Shown piece after piece: positions 1 through 12,054 of a stretch of 64,000 bases of DNA. This stretch comes from Anseranas semipalmata (lineage: Eukaryota > Chordata > Aves > Anseriformes > Anseranatidae): assembly GCA_013399115.1 (NCBI GenBank), contig VXAA01003380.1:249392-313391 (forward strand), given 5' to 3'. Position numbers and translations under genes: made by a program. Numbering within the stretch: the stretch's first letter is position 1; each line of letters starts with the position of its first letter. The notes under the pieces were generated by a model that worked only from the letters and a program-made list of their open reading frames with translations, was not told where the DNA came from and ran no database searches.

Positions 1-3000
1 AAAAGGTCATTCAGGTCTTCTAAAAAGACTTTTCTGAGTTTAATCTTGGCTGTGCTGCGCGTCTGAGCTCTGTGGATGCTGTGGCTGGCCTGGGAGCCGG
101 GGAACTGGGCGTTCTATCTGTAAAGAAACCAGTGTCTGTATGGTCTGGCAGCCTCTGAGGATGGCACGCGTGTCCCTGGTGATGCTGGCAGGAGGGGAGA
201 GGTGTTCTGTCGACACTGTGGAGTTCCGAGCCCTTGCAGTTCAAATTAAATGACATTGTATTACATCTGGAAGTGATATGTAGCCATGGCAGGTTATGAA
301 CTAGTAGGAACTTGTGTTTCCATTATATATGGGTAGGCTTTGGCGTTTTGTGTGTCTTACTTTTCCAGTTTGACCTAAATTTTCACTCCATTTTAGTAAT
401 CCAGGCCTGAGGTAGCAAAGGCAGGGTTTATGATTGCAATACATGTGTCCGGATAAATGTTTGCAATTCCTTACCCAGATGTAGGACACAGAAAATCCTG
501 CGTACTACTCTTATACCTATACATCCAGCACAATCCTCATTCCCTTCTTTTATAAACCCAGGGTTTCTTTGATCTGATAGCAAAATGGAAAAAAAACAAA
601 CAAACAACAAAATCACTTCTTGCAGAAATAGAAAATCCAGGATTTAAAACAAGTAAAAATCCACACCAAGTTATTTCCATTGTAATGAGGCAACCGGTGG
701 TTGCAGAGGTCTTAACATAACAGAAAGCTAGATGTATATATTTTCAGAAATGGAGTGATGTTTTATGGTGTGCTTGTCTAGTGTTAGAAGAATGTGGAAG
801 CCTGAATAAAAAGTAAAATTGTATTTATCTGCATTTTTATAGAATTAAATAAATTTGCTTTTTTATAGAAGTAGCTGGCTACATGAGCTGCAGCACATAT
901 TGATGCTCCATCGGTTCTAAGCATTTACGTTATTGCAAGCATTTGTGTAGGTTACTATGAATAAACATAAATACTGATTTGTACGTGTTGCCCTTCCGCT
1001 GACACAGAGATATATTACCTTACTTTGGAAGTCTGTACACCCTTCTACTTTGCATAGATGTCTAAGGGAGATGCAAGCCACCCTTCTTTGGAGAGGCAAT
1101 TTAGAGGAGAGGAAAAGGTCTTTGTGCAATTTTACAGTTTAGCCTGGATGTAAGTAGGACAGGATTTGGTCCTGGAAGTTTTATTCTCTGCACTGTGAGG
1201 AATCACGCTTTCCTTTCCTAACAAAATAAAACAGAAAATCCCATTGTTTTTACTGTTAAACTTTTTTTTTTTTTAATGGGCAAAACCATATTTTTAACCT
1301 GCTTTTTTAGTCTTGCTGTAACCTGCTTCTTTGCTTATTCATTGCCTGTCCTCTGGACCTTGCAATTTCTGCACCCTTTTCTTTGTCCCTTTTTTAATAA
1401 GGGATGCTCCCAAAGAAGTATTGCTTGACTTTTTATGCTAATCTCGCTTCTATTTCAATTCATGTTGACTTGGATAATGTGCCTTGTAAATAGGAATACC
1501 AACTGACATACTGAGTATAATCCTTACTTTCTAAGCATTGATTGTTTTCACAGCATCCTTAAAGGGTAAGCTGTCTTACTATCCAAATATCATGGCTGGG
1601 AAACTGAGGCTAACAAAGGCTGTATGATTTATGTGAAGCCGCACAGGGAATAACTGGTGGGTTTAGGATTCCTGGCTTCTGTTCCTGTGTTTGGACTAGT
1701 GCCGTCTCTCAAAGAAATGCTCGATTCCTCCTAATGTTACATACTCCTCCATGTATGTTAAATGTAGCCATTTAAAAAGTAGCTGATACTCAATTTTCTC
1801 CCTGTCTGTCCTGTTGAAACTAATGTATGCCTACAGGCAGGCATAAGGTATCGTTACCTTTGACAGCCAGTATGTTTTATGTTTTAAATTATGTGTTAGG
1901 CAGAATTTTTGGATACTAATTTGAAATAATGAGATGCGCTTCTAATATCAACCCTAGTAAGTGAAGGCCTTGCAGCCAGCCTACTCTTTATTTAAAATTA
2001 TTCCATTTCAGATGTCCTAATGAGTGCTGTGAGTTGTGTAATTCTTTTATAATTTTCGCACATTCCCAGAAGGGATCTAGGGACTGGAGTTTTTTTCTAT
2101 TTTTGCTTTGGTTTATTTCAAATTAGGGTGAGCCCAGAATAAAGATCTAGGGGAAGAATTTTTGTGAAACACTTGCTATTTTGACAATGACAATTAAAAA
2201 AATATATTAGTCTACAAATGGTAGTGTTAAGGCAAGTCTCAATGCCTCTGCTGTTTGCCATTATCTTATAAATATCTTGACTCTGACTTTACAGTGCTGT
2301 TTATAGAATTTAATAAAGCAAATGTAATAATGCTGCCTGTGCTTTAATGTACAATCTCAATTGAGTTGACCAGAAGATAAATAGGAACAGGAATGATAGT
2401 GCATTCCTACAGATTGTTTTTAATAAGCATGTTATTTAGTTGATCAGCCCAGTGCCGTAATGCCTCCTATCCTGCTCTACCAGACAAATTTATTAATGCT
2501 TCCCCCCACCCCCATTTCTCTGAGAACATTGATTCCCTGCAGACATATCTCTATTAAACCTCTAGAAAGTCACAACTTCCAAATTAGATTAAGTAGCAGG
2601 AATGGTACTAGAAGAATCAAAGAAAATTGAGTGCGTTATTGAATTCATGCCACATTGTCTCAGGAAGAGATGGGAGTTATGTGTAGTGGTAACTTTTGTC
2701 CTTACTGTACTAACAAAGCTGTGGGCATTGCTGTCAAACCTAATTGTCTGCAGCACATCAGGAGAAAATGAATCTTTTCCCTTATCAAAACTCGTACCTA
2801 GTGAGGTTTTACAAATGAGAAATAGGTTTCAGAAGGAAGCCTTACAATTGATCAAAATCATTTGCCATTATTTGCTGTACACGACCCTATCCTGAGAACC
2901 TTACTGGCAAAAATTTTAAAAAGCATCTGGCTTTGGATTGTAAGCAGACTTGCTTGTCATGCTAGCAGTTGCGAAATGCAGATACTCATTTTAAAGCGGC

Positions 3001-3266
3001 CTATTTCTCATTTTGATCTGACATATTAAAAAGCATATAATTAATGGTTGACATTAGTAATTAACATTAACTTTATGGTGCTTAATATGCCATCATTCAT
3101 CCATCAAATAACTGGTATGCATAATATCTTTGCATAAAGGTTTTAATTACACAAAATAATTCTTCAGTTCACAGGCTGTACAGTTTAAAGTAGTTGTAAA
3201 TGCATTTTTAAAAAAATCAGCGTTTTTCATTTATTGAATGTAAACATTGTTTTTGTTTCTCCCTAG
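1..3266 (+). other. MMS22L: MMS22L intron (left part)
   Basis: No coding exon is recognisable before the acceptor at 3265-3266, so this stretch is read as the end of an intron. It is AT-rich, with a T run near 1261-1274. The only structured element I see is a MIR-like SINE relic around 1580-1715. Short open frames here (for example 2602-2895) show no family resemblance and no splice context. Confidence 0.7.
1580..1715 (-). repeat. MIR-like SINE relic
   Basis: The stretch contains GGGAAACTGAGGC at 1598-1610. It is followed at the right spacing by a diverged GCACAGGG block, an AACTGGTGGG block and GGATTCCTGG. This order matches the reverse complement of the MIR core (the GAAACTGAGGC, TCACACAGC, AGTGGCAGAGC, GGATTC series). 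MIR is an ancient tRNA-derived SINE, and only scattered old copies survive in bird genomes. The ends are approximate and the assignment is from memory of the consensus. Confidence 0.5.
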
Positions 3267-3457
3267 GAGTGTGCACAAACGTGTAAACCAGGGACTTCAA
3301 CTAGGGAACGCAGACCCAAACGTGCAGCTCCCATTAATGGCTAAAGAGCACCACCTTGCTGTCGCCAGTGCTCTCTGGAGAAATTTCTTTCCCTATTTGA
3401 AGAGCCAGAGAATGTCACAGATGCCACCTTCCCCTCAGCTTGCTGATACAGCTGCAG
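3267..3457 (+). CDS. MMS22L: MMS22L exon a (first in window)
   Basis: The acceptor TTTCTCCCTAG ends at 3266 and the donor GCTGCAG|GTTAGC starts at 3458. The exon enters with one base completing a split codon and leaves in phase 1. It encodes SVHKRVNQGLQLGNADPN and on to SPQLADTAA, about 63 residues. It contains a motif HHLAVASALWRNFFPYLK typical of this part of MMS22L. The exon before it is outside the window, so the entry phase cannot be checked; a slightly later AG is possible. Confidence 0.85.
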
Positions 3458-5199
3458 GTTAGCATTGACCCTCCATGCAACTACTGGATGTGTCGCCATG
3501 TTCTGGGTCACAGACTTTCAAGGATTTTGTATTGGGGGATATTTGTGCTTACACGTAGTACTTCAAATATGCATAAATGCAAAAATTAGATTCTGTGCTA
3601 AATATTTTGACAAGAAGAAATATTGTAGTGTTGAATTACTTGATAGAATACAAACAGAGAACTCCAAAGGGGTTCGAAGCTGTACAAGCCTGACTTCTTT
3701 CCTTCCTAGTCACAGATTCAACATTGGAAATGTTATACAATGTAAATGAGAATGACTTATTTCACTGTATCTAGAATTTGTATCTTTTTGTAGAAGCTTA
3801 TTATAACTTTCTGTTGAACCATTCTTTTCACTATGGCTGTGATTCGATCAGATTTTTATTTTTGTGTAATATTTTACATCTAAAGACAATTTTTAAAAGG
3901 TTGATAACATGACTGTTAGTTCTTGCTGAACCTTTATGGGCATGGCATGGCATAAAACTATTTCATAATTTAATTTTTCATTTTTTCATCTTGCTTTGCA
4001 CTGAAGGGTCTTAATCTTGAAGTACAATATTCCATATGCATGTATACTCCCATGTCCAGCAAGAGAATCAGCATGTCACTGAACAGAAAGCAATCCCATT
4101 TTGATCTTTAATGTCAGTTGTTAGCGTTGTATTCTGTGGTTACCATAGTCCTCTAAATATCAGCTAAATGGATAGAAAAGTGAAATATAAAATGTCTTTT
4201 TTTTCCCATCATGATGTGAATTAGATAAAGTTGTAAGTTCAGAAGTACTGAGTTGGTAATAGAAACATGAAAAGACCCTTCCTTTGAAGCAGCTCTGCAC
4301 TAGTTAGTGACATTAACGAAGGAGGCAGCGTGCAACGGTAGTGGTCTCACACTGCTGAAGCGTTTATGGAAAACAGCAATACAAATCAAAGGAAGAGGTT
4401 GTTAATGTCATAACTTTCATTCATTCCCTACAGTGTTACATCTTTTTATTTTATATTAACACAGTGAAATAGCAAGAAGAACAACCTATTATAAACTCTG
4501 CTTAAAAGTAGTGGAGTGCAGTTGTGACCTGCTTTATATAGATGCGTTAGGCAGTACTACAGAGGAGAAGGCAAGCCCTTCCCACGCTGTGTGAGCTTCT
4601 TGCCTTAGAGGTTGCAGCCCAGAGGAGAGAGCAGCTGTCACAGCTCTCCTGCTCCCCCTGCCAGGCAAATAGCCTGGGTCTCACATTATCATTTCTGTCT
4701 CTCTTTTCTCCCTCACCCATGTTACGGCTGGTGCCGCAGAAACAATGCGATAATCTGGAAGAAGGCTGGCACAAATTGCTTCCTCACCTAAGGCAGAATG
4801 GGGACTCTGTATGACCTCCTTTTTCATTCTGAAGCACATAAGGAAATGGGAAGTCCATCATAGCTTACGGTAGTCTGTCCCTACACCATTAATTAAAATA
4901 GCTTCATTGTTGGTGTTCCTGAAAACTAGCCTTTTCTGTCTAATTCAATGAGCTTCTCAATGAATGCAGGTTTATAAATCATTATATTAATAAATTAATA
5001 TTGATACTTAATTTGAACTGGAGAATTTAGGAACCGGTGAGCCCATTATTTTGGTGCCCTCCAAACTTGGTTTTCCTGATTCATTTGATGCAACTCATTT
5101 CCCATAACATAATAACTGCTCAGTATTTCAGATTACATTACATTAAATGCATTTGTCATTTACAGCATAAAGATTGTGCTATAATTTTTATGCTGGCAG
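3458..5199 (+). other. MMS22L: MMS22L intron a-b
   Basis: A GT-AG intron of 1742 bases. The open frame 3465-3749 (94 codons) has no recognisable family or splice context. I see no repeat or RNA gene in it. Confidence 0.85.
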
Positions 5200-5334
5200 T
5201 GTTGGATATAGATTCGGCAGCAGACCTAACAGGAACGGCAAAAGGTTGTGCTTCATTAACAAAAGCTATGTGCCAAGTAGTACTACCCCAGTTTCCAGAT
5301 CTGCAGCTGTTATATGAAGATCCTTTTTTCAAGA
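5200..5334 (+). CDS. MMS22L: MMS22L exon b
   Basis: The acceptor TGCTGGCAG ends at 5199 and the donor AAGA|GTAAGC starts at 5335. It enters with two bases and leaves in phase 1. It encodes VLDIDSAADLTGTAKGC through QLLYEDPFFK, 45 codons, and no stop interrupts the joined frame. Joined to exon a it gives ADTAA-G/V-LDIDSAAD without frame loss. Confidence 0.93.
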
Positions 5335-5836
5335 GTAAGCTTGTCTGTAGTGCTTTATTTACACAATAACCTATAATACTTGAAAGTTTATTCTAAAAAC
5401 AGAAGGATACCAGCTTCTACTGAGTGCATCCTTATGTGTACAAGGGAAGAAGTAGTGGATGGAGGCAAGAAAGGGAGGCCAAGAAGGATTTAAAAAAAAA
5501 AAAAAGGAAAGAAAGAAAAGAAAAAAGGGCGGTGGTGAAGCTATATAATCTGTGGCTTCATGAATATATTTAAAATTGTGTATGCTTGGATCTGTTTTCC
5601 CTCCTTTGTATTCGGTGTGTCACATCGACTTACAAACTCCTTGGGATAGAGACTACATTTTGCCGTGTGTATGAATTGCTATCCGTTAGAATAGTTGCCA
5701 AGTTTTAACTGAGATTTCTGGTACTTCCAGAAATACACATTAACAAGCGTAATTAATTCTCAATGCTTTTTTGTGAAACGGGAATGTACTGAGAAACCAT
5801 TAACACGGTACCACGTTTTTCTCTCTTTAAAATCAG
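5335..5836 (+). other. MMS22L: MMS22L intron b-c
   Basis: A short GT-AG intron of 502 bases. It holds a purine tract (A-run followed by GGAAAGAAAGAAAAG) at about 5491-5527 and nothing else that I can identify. Confidence 0.9.
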
Positions 5837-5987
5837 GTTTTACTCTCTTAGCTTTGGATATACCCAGCAAAGCCCTATCAGATCTTCAGCCACAACCTGT
5901 TCTATCAATGATGCAGCTGTTTGGATGGGATGACATGGTGTGGCCTCAGCTGGTGTCAAGATACCTGAGTCACCTAATTCAAAACAG
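5837..5987 (+). CDS. MMS22L: MMS22L exon c
   Basis: The acceptor TTTAAAATCAG ends at 5836 and the donor AACAG|GTGAGA starts at 5988. It enters in phase 1, giving a split AGT serine, and leaves in phase 2. It encodes FTLLALDIPSKALSDLQ, then MMQLFGWDDMVWPQLVSRYL, about 50 residues. The tryptophan-rich FGWDDMVWPQLV block is a recognisable landmark of the MMS22L C-terminal domain. Confidence 0.93.
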
Positions 5988-6976
5988 GTGAGAAATTGCA
6001 ATTGCTTGTTCTTTGAAGTTCTTCCAGTACCTTCTCATTCCTTCTTTAGACTTGGGAAAATGTTGCTTCAAACAGCAGTGTTCCATTAAGTTGGTCCAGG
6101 TTCTTTGCATCTGTTAAAGTCTTAGGTTTCTTGAAAGCATCATGTCCTCTTGCACCATGTCTTGGACATTTGACAGGGTGTAGTGGGTGTTATTTGTGTT
6201 GCTTGGATTTCCCATCTATTTGTTTTTACATATAAATAGTTTAGGACACTCAAAATTTGTCAAGAAGGTCAGTATTTTGTAAAAGTCTGCTATAGAAAAG
6301 ACAAATAACCACTTATTTTCTTCCAAATGGAAACAGTGTTGTTACTAATAGATTTTGGAAAATGGGGACCTAGACAATATCTAAAGTGCAGTACTCTGGT
6401 GAAGAGCCATACTGCACCAAAGTAAAATGACTGAACCCATAACCTATTTTTCATTTGCATAGTTATAGCTATCTGTCCCCTTTTATTGTTGTTGCTGTTT
6501 GGCACAATTGTTAGAGTTTGGCAAAACATTAGCCTTCTGCCATAGCTGCACTTTAATTTGAATAGTTTAACTTGGTAAATTCTAAAATTTCTTGTTAAAA
6601 GTACTGACCTTGTTCTTCTCATACCATTTACATTTAACAGAAAAACTTAAATCTTATTATAAAAAGTCAAGTTATACATAATCACAGAAATCTGAAGATG
6701 CTATACGGTAAGTATTTAGTATTAAAATATCTTGACTTCAAAATGAAGAATTTCTGTAGGAAGCTGAGGAGGATGGGTTGGATAGTATCGAAAGTACAAG
6801 GAAAATGATTGTAAGAAAATGCATGCATTAAAACTTCCTTATTGACAAGCTTGAAACACTTTCTGAACGCATATTAATGTTCACGGAGCTCAGGTTTCTG
6901 AGACCTGCTACATGGATGCTTTAAACTATGTAATGGGATTAGAAAATATCACAATTTACATACCAGTGTTGAACTT

Positions 6977-7110
6977 TCACAGAATCATAGAATTATTTAG
7001 GCTGGAAGGGACCTCTCAAGATCATATAATCTCACTTGTCCAATGCCTCTGCCCAAGCAGGGTCAGCTAGAGCAGATTGCCCAGGACTATGTCCAGTCAA
7101 TTTTAGACAC
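6977..7110 (-). mobile_element. CR1 LINE 3'-end fragment
   Basis: It begins TCACAGAATCATAGAATT and continues through GGCTGGAAGGGACCTCT, AAGATCATATAATCT, AAGCAGGGTCAGCTAGAGCAG and GCCCAGGACTATGTCCAG. This is the complement of the 3' end of avian CR1 retroposons, so the element lies on the - strand. Only about 130 bases survive, with no reverse-transcriptase frame, which is normal for 5'-truncated CR1 copies. Confidence 0.9.
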
Positions 7111-8200
7111 CTGAGAAATTTTACTTTCCTTAATAGGCCTGTATAAACCTAAGGTGGATGGTGTTGGGTAGTGGTGGTTGTGGTGTGTTCCCCCCACTTC
7201 TGAGTCAGGCTTTGGAAGCAGGGGAGGTGAGAGATGAGAGAGAGAGTGCGTGTTGGACTGTATTTGAAAGTGAAAAATGTTGCATGTTTTTTAGGGTACA
7301 AATTGCACTAAGTAACATAGCTGTAAATCATGATGTGGTAAAGACTGTTTAAGTGTGATTGGCAAGGAAAAGTCTATGGTCTTCTTGAAGGGAGATATTA
7401 AAAGAAGTTGAATTTAGTTCCTCTGGAGTCAGTTTGTGACTTGAGGTGCGCATTCAGTCCTCTGATTTGCTTTCTTTCCCTTGTATGATCATTGCAGCAT
7501 CAGTTTCATGCAAGGTTTCAGATGCGTAGCACATGCTAAATGAAATAGGAGTTAAGTGTGTAAATGCCCGTTTATACTTTAAACTTTGTTGCTCTTCAGG
7601 TAAGATCAAGGAAAAGACTTTCATGCCTAAACTGGAATTTGAGTATAATTTAGGTGCTTAAGGTGAAAGCAGTTACTTAAGTGTACATTAGCAGTATTTA
7701 TTAAACACCTCACATGTTATATATGTATCCACATGTGTGTATTGCCATCCTGGCTGAGGTAACTAACATTTATTGTATTTGAAACCGTGGCCTAAGCATT
7801 CATGTTTCCAAGTGTTTGGGAACATGGTTGCATTAGCAAGTAGAGAACCTGCAGGTATGGCTAGCACTGAGTTCCCCCTACACCCTGCTGCCATAATTTC
7901 ATCTAAAAATGCAGTTAGCACTGAGAGTAGTTACCACATGTATACTAGTTGAATGGTTAGAGCATTTGGGCAAGAATTTGGAAAAATCCTGGTTAAGTGA
8001 GCCTTGCACTTCAAGGGAGTTTGAGCTTTTATTTCCAAATGCCATCTTAGGAATGAGAGGCTCTTCCTCTTGTAGGTTATGTCATGTAGTAACTGAAAAT
8101 GTCAGGTTCATGGATCCATATTAAGAGAACTAGAAGGAGAAATCATGACTCCGTAGTTCAGTGATGATGGATATTTGTCTTTTGCCGACATGTGTGTATA

Positions 8201-8281
8201 TTCTCACTCTTTCTGGTTCTTTCTCATTCTTTCTCTCGTTTTTTCTTTCTCAGTCTCTCTTTCTTGCTCTCTCCTTTCCTG
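8201..8281 (+). repeat. Pyrimidine-rich (TTTCTC) low-complexity tract
   Basis: The tract is about 80 bases of nearly pure T and C, with repeated CTTTCT and TTCTC units and only a few purines. It is an intronic low-complexity sequence. It could bind polypyrimidine-tract proteins, but no exon follows it. Confidence 0.75.
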
Positions 8282-10024
8282 AAATCTCCCCTTGGGAGCA
8301 TGGGACATAAAGCAGTCTCACAAGGAGGCAAATATTTTTGTCCTTAAGCTATTGGGGTGGTGATTGTCAAGCCTCAAGGAGAATTGTCCGTTTCCCCTAC
8401 CAGTTGCCTCAAGGCCCATCAAGGTAAAAACTGAAGTATGTGAGCCTAGGACATATGTCCATGCTTCATCAACAGGGCTGTCAGGTGCTCAGGCTTCCTC
8501 ATGAAAAAACAATGAGTACCTAAGAAAAGACTTTATTTGACAGAGTTATACAGCTCTATCGTACTCTAACCACTGTCATTTTATTGTATGCTAATAAGAC
8601 AGCATTTTTTTTTTTGTAATATGATTCACGTACTTATTTACCTTAGGCAGTTGTAGAGCAAAAGTTATCAAAGTATCTAAGTGCTGGGATCTTAAGACTT
8701 CATGGTTACTGTGCTGTGATAATTTTCACATCAAACATTCTCAGTTGAAAAGTGAAAAGATGATTTTGTTGCTGATGCTGTTATACACCCCGCAAGGTCA
8801 GCCTGGTCTCTTTAAGATTGAAGCTGTGTTCTGCATATCAGCTACTTCAGTGTTGATAACAAAAGTTCTGATGGACAAGCTGTGCCCTTGGGAACGTGCA
8901 CAAGCTTGGGTATGTTTTTTTGCAGTAGTGCTTTAAAGTTCCTCTCCCAGTCAGTGCTGTGTAGTACACGATATCTTATAACTGGTTTAAGCTATCTTAA
9001 AGCATGTGTATGAGCTCATTGATTTAAAAGGACTGTTTGCCATGCTTCTAGCAGGTAGTTACTGTTTTTTCCTTTCTGAAGGAGCAGGAACATATTCCTC
9101 TCCAGTTTTAGGAAGATGCCTAAGTGGCCTACCTACAAACAAGCAAGAGAAACAAGAGTGAGACTACAGCAGAAAGTGTTTTTGTAAGCCTTTGGGTCCA
9201 CAGAGACTAGCTGTGTACATGAAGATTACATAAGGGTTGGATTTTTCTGTTGTTGTTTACATATTACTGCAAAGAACATGAAGTCCGTAGGCATCCTGGT
9301 TTTGTTGTTGTTTTGCTTTTTGTTTTCGCACTGGAATTTAATTTTCATATTTTAGATTTTATTTGTTTGCATTTGGTCTCCTTATTTATTTTGTCAGTAG
9401 CACTTCAGCAGGGATGTTCAGACAAAATGTACAGTTGTCATTGGCTTTAACTAAGTGAAAAAGAAATATAAAACAAACAAAAAAACTCCTTTATTAATCG
9501 TGTTCAGTGAGAAGCAGAATCCAGTTTGGCTACCACAGGTCTGTGTGGACCTTTGTTGACTCTCTGTTGCAAGCATGAGTAAAAATTCGGTAGAAAATAA
9601 GTAGATTTATATGTACATATATCAAGAAAAGAGTACAAGGATTTTTCATTAAAGTCGAAGCACCTAGGACTGACTAGGGAGGAAATCTCTCAAACAGAAA
9701 GGTCTAACTATTTTCAAGAAATTTCACTGACCTGAAGCACACAAGGACTCATCCGATAGGAATTGCAAGCAGGCTGCAGAACAGACCTGCTGTCCGTTAG
9801 CAAGGAGTTTCTGCAGAATTAATGATATGGGGCTGATATGCTTGGGAAAAAGTGACTGCAGCAGCTACTCATGGTGGTAAGGCACAGAAAACTTTGGCAA
9901 TACTGAGCAGTTAAGTAGTGTGGTTGTGCATTGAGCGCTGATGGGGCCATTGATTCCAGCCCAACACCTGGCTGGCAAAACAGCAGCAGCGAGTGTTCGG
10001 TTGAAAGTATATACAGCAAGTTGG

Positions 10025-10095
10025 CTGTGTGTGTGAATGTATGTACTTGTGTGTGTATGGATACATAAATGCATACATATATACATTTTTAAGTA
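10025..10095 (+). repeat. TG/TA-rich imperfect microsatellite
   Basis: Runs of TGTGTGTG, TGTATG and ACATATATAC occur within about 70 bases. It is an interrupted dinucleotide repeat in the intron, and likely polymorphic. Confidence 0.75.
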
Positions 10096-10703
10096 TATGT
10101 CAAGTATAGCAGTTTCCTTTCTCATCTCCATGCTGCCTTTTTATCTTTTCATTTTTTTTATCTAACAAGATGTATCTTTATTTGCTAAAGCAGACCTTCT
10201 CCATCTCTTATATAGATAGGACTCAATAGACTTAGGGGTACCAGAGCTAGCTTTATATGAAAGGCTGGGGTAGCTTAAGCAGCGTCAATATGAAGTGCCA
10301 GGTTGATTCAGATAAACTGTTCTCAGTGTTGTGTGTCAGCAGTTTAGATAGTACTTCCAAATTATCCGTTGTGAGAATAAGACATTCCCCATTGTGTGAA
10401 TTTTTTTCCCCTCTCTGTTTTGTTTTATGCAGAGAAACATATGAGTGCATTTGTTTATATGCTTTTATGTTACTGTGTATGGCATTACAGAATTTACCAT
10501 TTTATCTGTATTTAGGCATCAGGATACTGTGAACAAAATCTGTAGAGTATGCAGAAGGAATGCCGATTTGCCTTTTCTGTTACTTTATTTCTAATTGTTT
10601 ATATGCACTGTTTCTATATGTCTACAGCCAAATGGAACACTGTCATATTTTCACATACTTTTATTAGATCTCTTTACCTTTTATTCCTCTTCTACCTCTG
10701 CAG

Positions 10704-10846
10704 TGCGCTGTGTGAAGCATTTTCTAGGATGGGATATACATCCTATGAAGCTTTGACAGTACGTTCTTGGTTTCGATGCATTTTGCAAATGTTCATAGAT
10801 CAACCGACTGGTATGCTGGCCAAGACAGATGCTGAGCGAACAGTTG
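10704..10846 (+). CDS. MMS22L: MMS22L exon d
   Basis: The acceptor CTACCTCTGCAG ends at 10703 and the donor CAGTTG|GTAAGT starts at 10847. One base completes the AGT codon begun in exon c, and the exon leaves in phase 1. It encodes ALCEAFSRMGYTSYEAL, then VRSWFRCILQMFIDQPTG, to DAERTV. A longer open frame runs through on both sides, but the strong splice signals and the phase match mark these limits. Confidence 0.93.
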
Positions 10847-11593
10847 GTAAGTGTTCACATTTCCCTAATGTTTGCAGTAACGATTCTATATTGCAAAACT
10901 GGCAAACATTTTCAGCTAATTACAAAATGTATTTTTGTTTGTATTCCTTTACTTTTACCTAATTACAAAATGTGTTTCTTTACGCTGTTTGTGCTATTTA
11001 TTGATGGTTTGCCTGCTCTGCATATGACAAATTTATCACAAACAAAGATAAAAGAGCTTGTTTCCTTGGAAGCAAAGAACAAAAACTTGCTCCCAAGGAG
11101 ACAAGCTATTTTTCCCCCATGGAGAAACTGCTCTGAAAAAAGTGAAAATCTGAAGTAAATAGTCAGAAATCGTGCTGTGAACCCCCTAAAAGAAAAAAAA
11201 AATCCAATTTAAAGTAATTTTTCCCTGTTTTATATTGAATATTTTGCTGTCTTAGAGCAATATTTCATCATTTCTTCTACAAAACACTGCAGTTCTAATT
11301 ATCTGTAGAACACATCTTCTAGCAACTATATTTTTATGCACATTTTGCAGATTTTTTAAGAAAACCATTAGGAAAATGAAAGACTTGGTTGTCCATCTTT
11401 AATATTCTTCATTCTTGTATATCCGTATTAGAAACATAACTAGTTTAGGCACATGTTCTTTGTCTAGAAAGATGCTGTCAGTTGCAGAATCCATATTATA
11501 GATACTTTAAAATGTTTCACCTTATGATTTTGTGACTAAAGTAAATAGAAAAGCATAACTGTGTGCTGTATTAATACTCTCTTGTAACAATAG
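10847..11593 (+). other. MMS22L: MMS22L intron d-e
   Basis: A GT-AG intron of 747 bases. It holds a near-perfect inverted repeat at 11055-11107 (listed separately). No other feature is visible. Confidence 0.88.
11055..11107 (+). other. Near-perfect 21-bp inverted repeat (hairpin)
   Basis: The arms are 11055-11075 and 11087-11107, 21 bases each, with an 11-base A-rich spacer. Nineteen positions pair perfectly. In a + strand RNA one of the other two is a G-U wobble and one is an A-C mismatch. A few further bases can pair outside the arms. The structure is directly visible, but its function is not. It resembles a short hairpin precursor or the remains of a palindromic transposon. Confidence 0.8.
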
Positions 11594-11736
11594 GGAAAGC
11601 CTATATGGAACAGCTAACTGAAATGACAAGACTGATTTTTAAACTCCCAGAAGTAGAAAACATTCTCTCAAAGGCTCATGTTGAAGAATCAGTTCTGAAG
11701 CAAGACCCTAAAAATGCTCTTGTCCAATTCATTAAG
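11594..11736 (+). CDS. MMS22L: MMS22L exon e
   Basis: The acceptor TAACAATAG ends at 11593 and the donor ATTAAG|GTACTG starts at 11737. It enters with two bases (the split GGG glycine) and leaves in phase 0. It encodes GKAYMEQLTEMTRLIFKLPE, then ENILSKAHVEESVLKQDP, to LVQFIK, 47 complete codons. It is a charged, helical segment of the C-terminal domain. The acceptor has a weak pyrimidine tract. Confidence 0.93.
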
Positions 11737-11894
11737 GTACTGTACATCTTCGTGATAGCTCATAGAACAATTTAAGTGAAAAGGAATTATATATTAGATT
11801 TTGTTTGTCTATGCAAAAAGAAATTATTCACCCAAGCCTCATGAGAGACTTACTAAGTTTATTTATGTTTATTTCAATGTTTTTGTTTTCTCAG
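11737..11894 (+). other. MMS22L: MMS22L intron e-f (short)
   Basis: Only 158 bases, the shortest intron in the window, bounded by GTACTG and TGTTTTCTCAG. It is the only place where two exons here lie close together. Confidence 0.92.
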
Positions 11895-12054
11895 GCTGTT
11901 GGTAGAACTTACAGTGGCCTTCAGACACTCCCTGAGAAATCTGCCATGGTACTAAAGACTATGGAGTATTTAGGTGATGTATTAAAGTATGTAAAACCTT
12001 ATCTGAAGGTAAAAGGGCCTCCAGAAGGTCTGCACCTTACGTATTGGATCATAG
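11895..12054 (+). CDS. MMS22L: MMS22L exon f
   Basis: The acceptor TTTTCTCAG ends at 11894 and the donor ATAG|GTAACT starts at 12055. It enters in phase 0 and leaves in phase 1. It encodes AVGRTYSGLQTLPEKSAMVL, then EYLGDVLKYVKPYLK, to GLHLTYWIIG. A decoy donor AAG|GTAAAA sits inside the exon at 12009, but using it would leave phase 0 and put the next exon in a frame with an immediate TAA stop. The longer form is therefore chosen, and its end WIIG joins CLVKNWAPI smoothly. Confidence 0.92.

Larger units (their letters stand above)
5988..10703 (+). other. MMS22L: MMS22L intron c-d
   Basis: A GT-AG intron of 4716 bases. It contains an antisense CR1 relic (6977-7110), a pyrimidine tract (8201-8281) and a TG/TA-rich simple repeat (10025-10095). 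Several short open frames occur, but none has splice context or similarity that I recognise. Confidence 0.85.

Noticed and set aside
10549..10962. A 137-codon open frame that could be taken as one gene.
   Set aside because: Only 10704-10846 is an MMS22L exon; the rest is intron that happens to lack stops in that frame.
12009..12014. Possible donor AAG|GTAAAA ending MMS22L exon f early.
   Set aside because: It would leave phase 0 and place the next exon in a frame with an immediate TAA stop. The donor at 12055 leaves phase 1 and gives a continuous WIIG-CLVKNW reading.
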